Origin: CAZNPW01 sp964575185
GTDB taxonomy: Bacteria; Pseudomonadota; Alphaproteobacteria; Rhodobacterales; Rhodobacteraceae
Reading direction: 5' to 3'
DNA: 46,190 nt
NCBI GenBank assembly: GCA_964575185.1
Contig: CAZNPW010000025.1
Span: 1 to 46,190, forward strand
Below are positions 16,075 through 23,873 of this stretch, in pieces. The notes beneath the pieces are model-generated. The model was not told where the DNA came from. It worked only from the letters and a program-made list of their open reading frames with translations, and ran no database searches. Position 1 is the first letter of the stretch, and every line of letters begins with the position of its first letter. The position numbers and the translations under genes are program-made.

Positions 16075-18038
16075 TCCGCGGGCACGGCGGCCCGCACCGG
16101 CGTCCGCCGCGCCGCCGCGCCGAGCCGCCAGCGGCGGTCCGACAGCGACACCGCGGCGCCGAGCGCCAGCAGCGCGGCCCCGATCCACAGCCAGTTGGCG
16201 AAGGGCTTGATGTAGCTGCGCACCGCCCAGCCGCCGCCGTCCTGCGGGTCGCCCACCGTCAGGTAGATGTCGCGCAACAGCCCGTAGGAGATCGCGGCCT
16301 CGGTCGTGGGCATGCGGGCGACGGGGTAGAACCGCTTTTCGGGGTAGAGCGTGACGACCTCGCGGCCGTCGCGCCAGACCACCATCTGGGCGACCGTCGC
16401 GTCGTAGTTCGGGCCCCGGACCTCGTCGACCGACCGCAGTTCGACCTGATACTGCCCGAGCGGGAAGCGCTCGCCCTCGCGCACCACGCGGATGTCCTCG
16501 ACCACCCAGGCATTCATCGCGGCGACGGCGAAGACCAGCACGCCGAAGCCGGTATGGGCCAGGGCCTTGCCCCATTCGGCGCGCGGCAGGCGGGCGAGGC
16601 GCGCGAGGCGGCCCTGCTGCCCGGTCTTGGCCCAGAGGTCGCGCGCCGCCCCGAACACCACCCAGGCCCCGAGCGCGAGGCCGAGCGGCCCCAGGGCCGA
16701 GGTGCCGGTCTGCATCGCCCAGGCCAGCGCCCCGAGCGAAACCGCCAGCAGCGCGAAGGGCCACAGCGGCCGTGCCGCGCGCGACAGGTCGCCGCGCTTC
16801 CAGGCCAGCGCCGAGCCGATGGGCAGGATCAGGGCCAGCGCCACCATGAAGGGCGTGAAGGCCGAATCGAAGAAGGGCCTGCCGACGCTGAGCACCCTGC
16901 CCCACAGCACCTCGGCGATCAGCGGCCAGAGCGTGCCGACGAAGACGACGAGGCACGACACGGCGAGGATCAGGTTGTTGACGACGAGCGCGCCCTCGCG
17001 GCTGACCGGGGCGAAGAGGCCGCGCGCCTCCAACGCGCCCGCGCGCAGCGCGAAGAGGATCAGCGCGCCGCCGGTGAAGACCCCCAGGATCATCAGGATG
17101 AAGACCCCCCGCTCGGCATCGTTGGCGAAGGCATGGACCGAGGTCAGCACGCCCGACCGCACGAGGAACGTGCCGAGCAGCGAGAAGCCGAAGGCGAGGA
17201 TGGCGAGCAGGATCGTCCAGGCCTTCAGCGCCTCGCGCTTTTCCACCACGATGGCGCTGTGCATCAGCGCCGCCGACAAAAGCCAGGGCATGAACGAGGC
17301 GTTCTCGACCGGGTCCCAGAACCAGAACCCGCCCCAGCCGAGCTCGTAATAGGCCCACCAGGACCCGAGCGCGATGCCGATGGTCAGGAAGGCCCAGGCG
17401 GCCAGCGCCCAGGGCCGGACCCAGCGGCCCCAGGAGGCATCGACCCGCCCCTCGATCAGCGCGGCCACGGCGAAGGAGAAGCTGACCGACAGGCCGACAT
17501 AGCCGAGGTACAGGAACGGCGGATGCATCGCGAGCCCGATGTCCTGCAAGAGCGGGTTCAGGTCGCGGCCGTCCATCGGCGGCATCTCCAGCCGCCAGAA
17601 CGGGTTCGAGGTCAGGACCATGAACAGCAGGAAGGCGACGCCCACCGCCCCCTGCACCGCCAGCACGCGCGCCCGCAGGGTGGCGGGCAACTGCCCGCCG
17701 AACCACCCGACCGCCGCCCCGAAGACGGCGAGGATCAGCACCCAGAGCAAAAGCGAGCCCTCGTGGTTTCCCCAGACGCCGGTGATCTTGTAGAGCAGCG
17801 GCTTCAGCGTGTGGCTGTTGGCGGTCACCAGCGCCAGGCTGAAGTCGGACACGACGAAGGCCCAGGTCAGCACGGCGAAGCTGATCGCCAGCAGGATCAC
17901 CTGCAGCGTCGCCGCCGGCACCGCCACGGCCATCATCGACGCATTGCCGCGCCAGGCCCCGACCAGCGGCACGGTGGTCTGGATGACCGCCACCGCCAGC
18001 GCCAGGATCAGCGCGAAATGTCCAAGCTCGACGATCAT
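16071..18038 (-). CDS. ccmF: Cytochrome c haem lyase subunit CcmF
   Basis: Transfers haem from holo-CcmE to apocytochrome c in system I. The 655-residue membrane protein has about 15 transmembrane segments. The tryptophan-rich WWD motif WGGFWFWDPVENASFMPWL handles haem in the periplasm, and NHEGSLLLW and MHPPFLYLGY are further family signatures near conserved histidines. ATG 18038 has GGAAGG upstream; the longer frame begins with TTG at 18056. ccmE and ccmI, which often precede ccmF, are not next to it. It is co-transcribed with ccmH. Confidence 0.96.
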   Translation of the reverse strand: MIVELGHFALILALAVAVIQTTVPLVGAWRGNASMMAVAVPAATLQVILLAISFAVLTWAFVVSDFSLALVTANSHTLKPLLYKITGVWGNHEGSLLLWVLILAVFGAAVGWFGGQLPATLRARVLAVQGAVGVAFLLFMVLTSNPFWRLEMPPMDGRDLNPLLQDIGLAMHPPFLYLGYVGLSVSFSFAVAALIEGRVDASWGRWVRPWALAAWAFLTIGIALGSWWAYYELGWGGFWFWDPVENASFMPWLLSAALMHSAIVVEKREALKAWTILLAILAFGFSLLGTFLVRSGVLTSVHAFANDAERGVFILMILGVFTGGALILFALRAGALEARGLFAPVSREGALVVNNLILAVSCLVVFVGTLWPLIAEVLWGRVLSVGRPFFDSAFTPFMVALALILPIGSALAWKRGDLSRAARPLWPFALLAVSLGALAWAMQTGTSALGPLGLALGAWVVFGAARDLWAKTGQQGRLARLARLPRAEWGKALAHTGFGVLVFAVAAMNAWVVEDIRVVREGERFPLGQYQVELRSVDEVRGPNYDATVAQMVVWRDGREVVTLYPEKRFYPVARMPTTEAAISYGLLRDIYLTVGDPQDGGGWAVRSYIKPFANWLWIGAALLALGAAVSLSDRRWRLGAAARRTPVRAAVPAE

Positions 18039-18153
18039 GACGGCCCCTTCCCCCAATGCCCGCCGAGCTTACGGCGTGGCGCGGCGGATGGATAGGGGGC
18101 GGCCGATCAAACCCCGGTCATCACGGCGCCCGGGACGGGCCGGAGAACGGCCG

Positions 18154-18642
18154 TCAGAGCGTCTCGGCCAAGGCCCCGAGCTGGGCCGAGGCGATCGACC
18201 AGCCCTAATGGAACCCCATCTCCTCATGCGCGCGGGCGGTGGCTGCGCTCGCGTGGCGCAGGGTCGCGTGGTAGCGGGTGCCGCCGGCTTCGGGCGACAG
18301 CCGGATGTCGGCGGAAAAGCCGAGACCCGGGGCGGCGGCGGGGCGGAAGTCGCGCGACATGAGGTCGGTGAAGGCGAAGCGGCGGCCCGGGTCGGCGACC
18401 AGGACGCAGCCCTCGCCCTCGTCGATCAGGGTGCCGTCGGGCATCAGCAGCACGGTGCGGAAGGCGCCGCCGGGGCGCGGGTCGACCTCGGCCTCGCGGG
18501 TGATGACGGGGGGCGGGGTGAACCAGCGCACCAGAAGCCGCGGCTCGGTCCAGCAGGCGTAGATCGCCCGCGGGGCGGCGCGGAACAGCCGGGTCAGGGT
18601 CAGGTCGCGCGCGTCGTCCACCTGTGGTTTCCCCGTTGGCAT
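18154..18642 (-). pseudogene. AHSA1/SRPBCC-family protein interrupted by an in-frame stop
   Basis: ATG 18642 (MPTGKPQVDDARDLTLTRLF) opens an activator-of-Hsp90-ATPase-like (SRPBCC) domain. RAIYACWTEPRLLVRWFTPP is the typical first-helix segment and HEEMGFH is the start of the C-terminal HExMGFHEGW signature. There the frame hits TAG (18205-18207, minus strand). The same frame then continues GWSIASAQLGALAETL to a natural TGA at 18154-18156, exactly as a normal family member ends. A single G-to-T change (GAG to TAG) explains it, giving a protein of 145 instead of 162 residues that lacks the C-terminal helix. It could be a true nonsense mutation or a sequencing error. Function unknown; the fold binds hydrophobic ligands. 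Confidence 0.8.
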
Positions 18643-18722
18643 GCGGCAGGCTAGTCGCGCCGCCCCCCGACGGCAACTTACATCGGCCCAAGGCGAGGCG
18701 ACCTGTCCCTTCGCGCCGCCGC

Positions 18723-18751
18723 TTGTCATCGCGGCTGCGCGGCCCTACCCA
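18723..18751 (+). promoter_or_regulatory. Candidate promoter of glcB
   Basis: TTGTCA (18723-18728), a 17-base spacer and TACCCA (18746-18751) lie 31 bases before the malate synthase start. The predicted leader contains AAGGGGGG. Confidence 0.4.
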
Positions 18752-18782
18752 TCCCGGCCGGGCGAGCGAAGGGGGGCGAGCG

Positions 18783-20876
18783 ATGCGCGTGACGATCGAG
18801 GGGATGGCGGTGGACGCCGCCGTCGCGGCCTTCCTGAACGGGCAGGCGCTTCCCGGCACCGGGGTCGACGCGGCGGGGTTCTGGATCGGGCTCGCGCAGG
18901 CGCTGCGCGACCTGATGCCGGAAAACCGCGCGCTTCTGGACCGCCGCACGGATCTGCAGCGGCGGATCGACCGCTGGCTGCGCGACCATCCCGCGGCCGA
19001 GCCGGCCGCGCAGCGGGCGTTCCTGGAGGAGATCGGCTATCTGGTGCCCGAAGGCCCCGCCTTCACGATCGGCACCGCGGGGACCGATCCCGAGATCGGG
19101 ACCATCGCGGGGCCGCAGCTCGTCGTGCCGGTGACGCGCGCGCGCTATGCGCTGAACGCGGCCAACGCGCGCTGGGGGTCGCTGTACGACGCGCTCTACG
19201 GCACCGACGCGCTGGGGGATGCGCCGGCCCCGGGGCCCTACGACCCCGCGCGGGGGGCGCGGGTGGTGGCCTGGGCGAAGGCCTTTCTCGACGAGGCTGC
19301 GCCGCTCGCGCAGGGGTCCCATGCCGATGTCGCGGGCTATGCCGTGGCGGGCGGCGCGCTAGTCCCGGCTTTGCGCGACCCCGCGCGCTTCGCGGGCTAC
19401 CGCGGCGACCCCGCCGCGCCCTCGGCCATCGTGCTCAAGAACCACGGGCTGCACGTCGTGCTGCGGATCGACCGCGGGCACCGGATCGGCCGGACCGACC
19501 CCGCCGGTGTCGCCGACGTGGTGCTGGAGGCCGCGGTCTCGGCCATCATGGACTGCGAGGACAGCGTCGCCTGCGTCGACGGGCCGGACAAGGTGGCGGC
19601 CTGGGCCACCTGGCTCGGCCTGATGCGGGGCGACCTGGTGGAGCGGGTGGAGAAGGACGGCCGGGTGATCCCGCGCCGGCTCGCCCCCGACGTGGAGTTC
19701 ACCGCCCCCGACGGCAGCCCGCGCGCGCTCAAGGGCCGGGCGCTGATGCTGGTGCGCAACGTCGGTCACCTGATGACGACGCCCGCGATCCTGATCGACG
19801 GGCACGAGGTGCCCGAGGGCATCCTCGACGCCTTCGTCACGGTGCTCTGCGCGATGCACGACCGGGCCAACAGCGCGCACGGGTCGGTCTACGTCGTGAA
19901 GCCCAAGATGCACGGGCCGGAGGAGGTGGCCTTCGCCGTCCGCATCATGGACCGGGTGGAGGACGTGCTGGGCCTCGCGCGCAACCGCGTGAAGCTCGGC
20001 CTGATGGACGAGGAGCGGCGCACGAGCGCGAACCTGAAGGAATGCATCCGCGCGGCGAAGGACCGGGTGTGCTTCATCAACACGGGCTTCCTCGACCGGA
20101 CGGGGGACGAGATCCACACCGGCATGGAGGCGGGGCCGATGGTGCCCAAGGGGGCGATGAAGGCCGCGCCCTGGATCGCCGCCTACGAGAGCCGCAACGT
20201 GGCCATCGGGCTCGCCTGCGGGCTGGCGGGGCGGGCGCAGATCGGCAAGGGGATGTGGGCCGCGCCCGACCGGATGGCCGCGATGCTGGCCGAGAAGATC
20301 GCGCATCCGCGGGCGGGGGCGAGCTGCGCCTGGGTGCCGTCGCCCACCGCCGCGGTGCTGCACGCCACGCACTACCACCGGGTGGATGTCGTCGCCGCGC
20401 AGGCGGCCTTGCCGCCGCCGGGGTCGCTCGAGGACCTGCTGACCCTGCCGCGGGCGACCCTGCCGCTGCCAGCCGGGGAGGTGCAGCGCGAGGTCGAGAA
20501 CAGCGCGCAGGGGATCCTCGGCTACGTCGTGCGCTGGGTCGATGCGGGGGTCGGCTGCTCCAAGGTGCCCGACATCGACGATGTCGCGCTGATGGAGGAC
20601 CGCGCGACCTGCCGCATCTCCAGCCAGGCGCTGGCCAACTGGCTGCGGCACGGGGTGGTGCGCGAGGGCCGGGTGATGGAGGCGCTGCGCAAGATGGCGG
20701 CGGTGGTGGACCGGCAGAACGCGGGCGACCCGGCCTACCGGCCGATGGCGCCGGGCTTCGACGGGGTGGCCTTCCGGGCGGCCTGCGACCTGGTGTTCCT
20801 CGGCCGGTCGCAGCCGTCGGGGTATACCGAACCGCTGCTGCACGCCCACAGACGGGCGGTCAAGGCCGGGGGATAG
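18783..20876 (+). CDS. glcB: Malate synthase G
   Basis: Condenses glyoxylate with acetyl-CoA to malate, completing the glyoxylate shunt or glycolate use. The 697-residue protein is close to the roughly 720 of the monomeric G isoform and far from the 530 of isoform A. Recognisable segments are NAANARWGSLYDALYGTDA, MDCEDSVACVDGPDK, GRALMLVRNVGHLM (which includes the catalytic arginine region), FINTGFLDRTGDEIHT and the C-terminal TCRISSQALANWLRHG. It is divergent from the broken AHSA1 gene. Isocitrate lyase is not in the window. The three palindromes at 20877-20944 begin at the base after the stop codon. Confidence 0.96.
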   Translation: MRVTIEGMAVDAAVAAFLNGQALPGTGVDAAGFWIGLAQALRDLMPENRALLDRRTDLQRRIDRWLRDHPAAEPAAQRAFLEEIGYLVPEGPAFTIGTAGTDPEIGTIAGPQLVVPVTRARYALNAANARWGSLYDALYGTDALGDAPAPGPYDPARGARVVAWAKAFLDEAAPLAQGSHADVAGYAVAGGALVPALRDPARFAGYRGDPAAPSAIVLKNHGLHVVLRIDRGHRIGRTDPAGVADVVLEAAVSAIMDCEDSVACVDGPDKVAAWATWLGLMRGDLVERVEKDGRVIPRRLAPDVEFTAPDGSPRALKGRALMLVRNVGHLMTTPAILIDGHEVPEGILDAFVTVLCAMHDRANSAHGSVYVVKPKMHGPEEVAFAVRIMDRVEDVLGLARNRVKLGLMDEERRTSANLKECIRAAKDRVCFINTGFLDRTGDEIHTGMEAGPMVPKGAMKAAPWIAAYESRNVAIGLACGLAGRAQIGKGMWAAPDRMAAMLAEKIAHPRAGASCAWVPSPTAAVLHATHYHRVDVVAAQAALPPPGSLEDLLTLPRATLPLPAGEVQREVENSAQGILGYVVRWVDAGVGCSKVPDIDDVALMEDRATCRISSQALANWLRHGVVREGRVMEALRKMAAVVDRQNAGDPAYRPMAPGFDGVAFRAACDLVFLGRSQPSGYTEPLLHAHRRAVKAGG

Positions 20877-20944
20877 CCGGAGTTTTCGAAAACTCCGGCC
20901 CGATTTCTTGGAAGAAATCGGTGCGGTTCCTTTGAAGGAACCGC
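20877..20944. repeat. Intergenic palindrome family II, three tandem palindromes
   Basis: Three inverted repeats stand in a row between convergent glcB and bolA: CCGGAGTTTTCGAAAACTCC plus GG (20877-20898, perfect 22-base palindrome), CCGATTTCTT-gg-AAGAAATCGG (20900-20921) and GCGGTTCCTT-tg-AAGGAACCGC (20923-20944). All have perfect arms, and the cores resemble those at 14332-14378. As stem-loops they could act as a bidirectional terminator. Confidence 0.8.
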
Positions 20945-20945
20945 T

Positions 20946-21200
20946 TTACCCCAGGTCGAGCGACAGGGCGTGGATGCGGCTGTTCAGGTCGCCGATGGCC
21001 TTCTGCACCGCGCGGTGGCGGTCGATGCGGGACAGCCCGGCGAGGCCCGCCGCGCGCAGCGTCACATGGAAATGGCTTTCCCCCGACCCGTCGTCTCCCG
21101 CGTGGCCCGCGTGGCGGGCGCTGTCGTTGCGCACCTCGATCCGGGTCGGCGCGAAGGCCGCGGTCAGCCGCGCCACGAGGTCACGTTCCACCTGTCCCAT
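20946..21200 (-). CDS. BolA-family protein
   Basis: An 84-residue BolA-type protein. RNDSARHAGHAG carries the histidine that, with a monothiol glutaredoxin, holds an Fe-S cluster; SHFHVTLRAAGLAGLSRIDR and HRAVQKAIGDLN are the family core. BolA proteins act in iron sensing and Fe-S delivery, or as transcription regulators. It is divergent from the J-domain gene (82 bases between starts). I withhold a symbol because alphaproteobacteria carry several BolA paralogues. Confidence 0.9.
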   Translation of the reverse strand: MGQVERDLVARLTAAFAPTRIEVRNDSARHAGHAGDDGSGESHFHVTLRAAGLAGLSRIDRHRAVQKAIGDLNSRIHALSLDLG

Positions 21201-21212
21201 CGCGCCCGCCCC

Positions 21213-21240
21213 TTCAAACCGTCATCCGAAGGCTTATGAT
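21213..21240 (+). promoter_or_regulatory. Candidate promoter of the J-domain gene
   Basis: TTCAAA (21213-21218), a 16-base spacer and TATGAT (21235-21240). The palindrome ATGATCAT (21236-21243) overlaps the -10 element. AAAGG precedes the ATG at 21283. Confidence 0.35.
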
Positions 21241-21282
21241 CATGCGCCCCGAGTCGGAAGCCCGGGTCCGAAAGGTTGACGC

Positions 21283-21912
21283 ATGGCCCTGCCCCCCTTC
21301 GACTTCGACATCTCGGCCAGCGCCGACAAGAAGCGCCGCAAGACCGGCCGCCGCGGCGTGTCGGGGGCCTTCGACCCGGGCCAGCGGGCCTGCGAATACC
21401 CCGGCTGCCGCGAGCCCGGCAGTTTCCGCGCGCCGAAAAGCCCCGAGCGGCTGGATGAATACCGCTGGTTCTGCAAGGATCACGCGCGCGAATACAACCT
21501 GAAGTGGAACTTCTTCCACGGCACGACCGACGAGGAGTTCCAGACGTTTCTCGACAAGGACCGCGTCTGGGGCCGGGCCACGCGACCCTTCAGCCAGAAG
21601 GACGACGGCCGCGCCTGGGCGCGGCTGGGGGTGGACGACCCCATGGCCCTGCTGGGCGAGAAGGCGACGCAGAACCCCGGGGCCGCGAAGCACCAGGCCA
21701 CGCGGAAGCTGCCCGCGACCGAACGCAAGGCGATCGAGATCCTCGAGGCGCGCGACACCATGACCAAGGCCGAGATCCGCAAGCAGTACAAGAGCCTGGT
21801 CAAGGATCTGCACCCCGACATGAACGGCGGCAACCGCGCCGACGAGGACCGCCTGCAGGAGGTCGTCTGGGCCTGGGACCAGATCAAGGACAGCCGCTGG
21901 TTCGCGGAATAG
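21283..21912 (+). CDS. Zinc-finger plus C-terminal J-domain protein
   Basis: A 209-residue protein of unusual layout. The N-terminal half holds a probable zinc site of three cysteines and a histidine (CEYPGC at 37-42 and FCKDH at 63-67), in a conserved-looking context PGSFRAPKSPE. The C-terminal third is a J-domain (about 148-205) with the HPD motif (177-179, in VKDLHPDMNGGN), which would stimulate an Hsp70 ATPase. Classical DnaJ has the J-domain first; here it is last, and there is no G/F region. It lies between bolA and cobS and is transcribed toward cobS. The position suggests, without proving, a co-chaperone role linked to Fe-S or cobaltochelatase assembly. Confidence 0.85.
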   Translation: MALPPFDFDISASADKKRRKTGRRGVSGAFDPGQRACEYPGCREPGSFRAPKSPERLDEYRWFCKDHAREYNLKWNFFHGTTDEEFQTFLDKDRVWGRATRPFSQKDDGRAWARLGVDDPMALLGEKATQNPGAAKHQATRKLPATERKAIEILEARDTMTKAEIRKQYKSLVKDLHPDMNGGNRADEDRLQEVVWAWDQIKDSRWFAE

Positions 21913-22103
21913 GCGGGCACCCGACGCTGCCCGGCACGGCCGGGATCGGCGCGGCCGGCACGGCCCGCCCCGTCGCGCCCCGGCATCCCCGCCCTCCTCT
22001 TCCGCGCGGATGCGGCATGCGGCGGAAGGCTGCCGCGGGGCCGCTTCCCCTTGCGTCCTGCGGCGTTATGGTGGACACGCGACCCAGCGGGCGAAAGGGT
22101 GCG

Positions 22104-23093
22104 ATGATGGCCGACGGCGGGCGCGAGACGCTGGCGAAACCGACCGAGGAAATCTCGGTCCGCGACGTGTTCGGCGTCGACACCGACATGCGCGTCAGGG
22201 CCTTCGCCGACCGTGGCGAGCGGGTGCCCGAGGTCGACCCGACCTACAAGTTCGACCCCGACACCACGCTCGCGATCCTCGCGGGGTTTGCCTACAACCG
22301 CCGGGTGATGATCCAGGGCTACCACGGCACCGGCAAGTCCACCCACATCGAACAGGTCGCGGCGCGGCTGAACTGGCCCTGCGTGCGGGTGAACCTCGAC
22401 AGCCACATCAGCCGGATCGACCTGATCGGCAAGGACGCGATCAAGCTCGAGGACGGCAAGCAGGTCACGCGGTTCCACGAGGGCATCCTGCCCTGGGCGC
22501 TGAGGAACCCGGTGGCGATCGTGTTCGACGAATACGACGCAGGGCGCGCCGACGTGATGTTCGTGATCCAGCGCGTGCTGGAGCATGACGGCAAGCTGAC
22601 GCTGCTGGACCAGAACGAGATCATCACGCCGCACCCGTGCTTCCGCCTGTTCGCCACGTCGAACACGGTGGGTCTCGGCGACACGACCGGCCTTTATCAC
22701 GGTGTGCAGCAGATCAACCAGGCGCAGATGGACCGCTGGAGCCTTGTCGCGACGCTGAACTACCTGTCCCACGATGCCGAGGCCGCGATCGTGCTGGCGA
22801 AGAGCCCGCATTACAACACCGAAAAGGGCCGCCGCACGATCAGCCAGATGGTGACGGTCGCCGACCTGACGCGCACGGCCTTCATGAACGGCGACCTGTC
22901 GACGGTGATGAGCCCCCGCACGGTGCTGAACTGGGCGCAGAACGCCGAGATCTTCCGCAACGTGGGCTACGCGTTCCGGCTGTCGTTCCTGAACAAGTGC
23001 GACGAACTGGAACGGCAGACGGTGGCGGAGTTCTACCAGCGGTGTTTCGGGGAAGAACTGCCGGAAAGCGCGGTGAGTGCGGCGATGCGGTAG
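22104..23093 (+). CDS. cobS: Cobaltochelatase subunit CobS
   Basis: AAA+ ATPase subunit of the aerobic cobalamin pathway chelatase; with CobT and CobN it inserts cobalt into hydrogenobyrinic acid a,c-diamide. The 329-residue protein has Walker A GYHGTGKSTH (72-81), Walker B IVFDEYD (139-145), and sensor-like LFATSNTVGLGDTTGLYHG. CobS of this type is about 330 residues. Two adjacent ATGs (22104 and 22107) follow AAAGGG; I use the first. CobT should be the next gene, but a toxin-antitoxin pair lies between. CobN is not in the window. Confidence 0.96.
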   Translation: MMADGGRETLAKPTEEISVRDVFGVDTDMRVRAFADRGERVPEVDPTYKFDPDTTLAILAGFAYNRRVMIQGYHGTGKSTHIEQVAARLNWPCVRVNLDSHISRIDLIGKDAIKLEDGKQVTRFHEGILPWALRNPVAIVFDEYDAGRADVMFVIQRVLEHDGKLTLLDQNEIITPHPCFRLFATSNTVGLGDTTGLYHGVQQINQAQMDRWSLVATLNYLSHDAEAAIVLAKSPHYNTEKGRRTISQMVTVADLTRTAFMNGDLSTVMSPRTVLNWAQNAEIFRNVGYAFRLSFLNKCDELERQTVAEFYQRCFGEELPESAVSAAMR

Positions 23094-23096
23094 GGG

Positions 23097-23140
23097 TTGA
23101 CCCAAGGCCTGCGCAGGCGCATGTAGAAACGTGTCTACAT
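23097..23140 (+). promoter_or_regulatory. Promoter and operator of the toxin-antitoxin pair
   Basis: TTGACC (23097-23102) is a -35 candidate four bases after the cobS stop. GCCTGC-GCAGGC (23107-23118) is a perfect palindrome in the spacer. ATGTAGA-aacgtg-TCTACAT (23121-23140) is an inverted repeat over the likely -10. This placement fits repression by the antitoxin or the complex. GGAGG (23142-23146) serves the antitoxin ATG at 23151. Confidence 0.55.
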
Positions 23141-23150
23141 CGGAGGCCGC

Positions 23151-23414
23151 ATGTCGAGCCTGACGTCCCGCGAATTCAACCAGGATACCGCCCGCGCCAA
23201 GCGCGAGGCGCTCGACGGACCTGTCTTCATCACCGACCGCGGGCGCCCGACGCATGTGCTGCTGACGGTCGAGACCTTTGAACGCATGTCGCAGCCGAAG
23301 AAGACCATCTCGGAACTGATGTACTACCCCGGCGCAGCCGAAATCGACCTCGAAAGCGAACTGCCGCCTCGCCGCATCGAACCGGAGCGCGAGATCGACT
23401 GGGGGGACATCTGA
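23151..23414 (+). CDS. Phd/YefM-family antitoxin
   Basis: An 87-residue protein. The start MSSLTSREFNQDTARAKREA and the segment GPVFITDRGRPTHVLLTVE are typical of the Phd/YefM DNA-binding fold. The C-terminal part (from about 60, ending REIDWGDI) is acidic and should wrap the toxin. It would neutralise the PIN-domain toxin encoded three bases downstream and repress the operon through the repeat at 23121-23140. Confidence 0.88.
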   Translation: MSSLTSREFNQDTARAKREALDGPVFITDRGRPTHVLLTVETFERMSQPKKTISELMYYPGAAEIDLESELPPRRIEPEREIDWGDI

Positions 23415-23417
23415 CTC

Positions 23418-23864
23418 GTGTTCCTCGTCGATACGAACGTGCTGGCCGAAATGCGGCGGCACGGGCGCGGCGATGCACATCCGGCGGTTGCGGCCTGGCT
23501 GGACGGGCAGGACATCTCGCGAATGTACCTATCGGCGATCACCCTTTTCGAGACCGAGCGCGGGGTCCTGCGAAAGGAACGGAGCGATCCGGCACAGGGT
23601 GCGGTGCTGCGCGGATGGTTCACCCTTTCCGTCCTGGGGATTTTCGGCAGTCGCATCCTCGGCATCGATGCGGCGGTGGCCCGTGAGGTTGCGAAGCTGC
23701 ACGTCCCGAACCCCGCCCCGCTCACCGATAGCCTGATCGCCTCGACCGCGATCGTCCACGGCCTGACGGTTGCCACGCGCAACACTGCTGATTTCCGCTT
23801 TCCCGGTGTTGCCGTGCTGAACCCCTGGGATCATCCCCTTCCGCCCGCCGCGGCGGGGCGGTAA
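23418..23864 (+). CDS. VapC/FitB-like PIN-domain toxin
   Basis: A 148-residue PIN-domain ribonuclease. The acidic active-site residues are visible: Asp5 in LVDTNVLAE, Glu45 in LFETERG, Asp104 in LTDSLIAS and Asp125 in RNTADF. The pattern is of the FitB subgroup of VapC toxins, which cleave RNA (often tRNA). It starts with GTG three bases after the antitoxin stop, as coupled toxin genes do. Base composition in the pair is less GC-rich than in cobS and cobT. Only nine bases separate its stop from the cobT start. Confidence 0.88.
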   Translation: MFLVDTNVLAEMRRHGRGDAHPAVAAWLDGQDISRMYLSAITLFETERGVLRKERSDPAQGAVLRGWFTLSVLGIFGSRILGIDAAVAREVAKLHVPNPAPLTDSLIASTAIVHGLTVATRNTADFRFPGVAVLNPWDHPLPPAAAGR

Positions 23865-23873
23865 CCTCTGCCC

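Noticed and set aside
16554..18095. A 513-codon plus-strand frame opposite ccmF
   Set aside because: The product is a Gln/Arg/His/Glu-rich string with no domain, and the opposite strand carries an intact CcmF.
21913..22103. The 191-base gap before cobS, checked for a cobalamin riboswitch
   Set aside because: No recognisable B12-box or long conserved fold was seen, and the gap is short for that riboswitch class.
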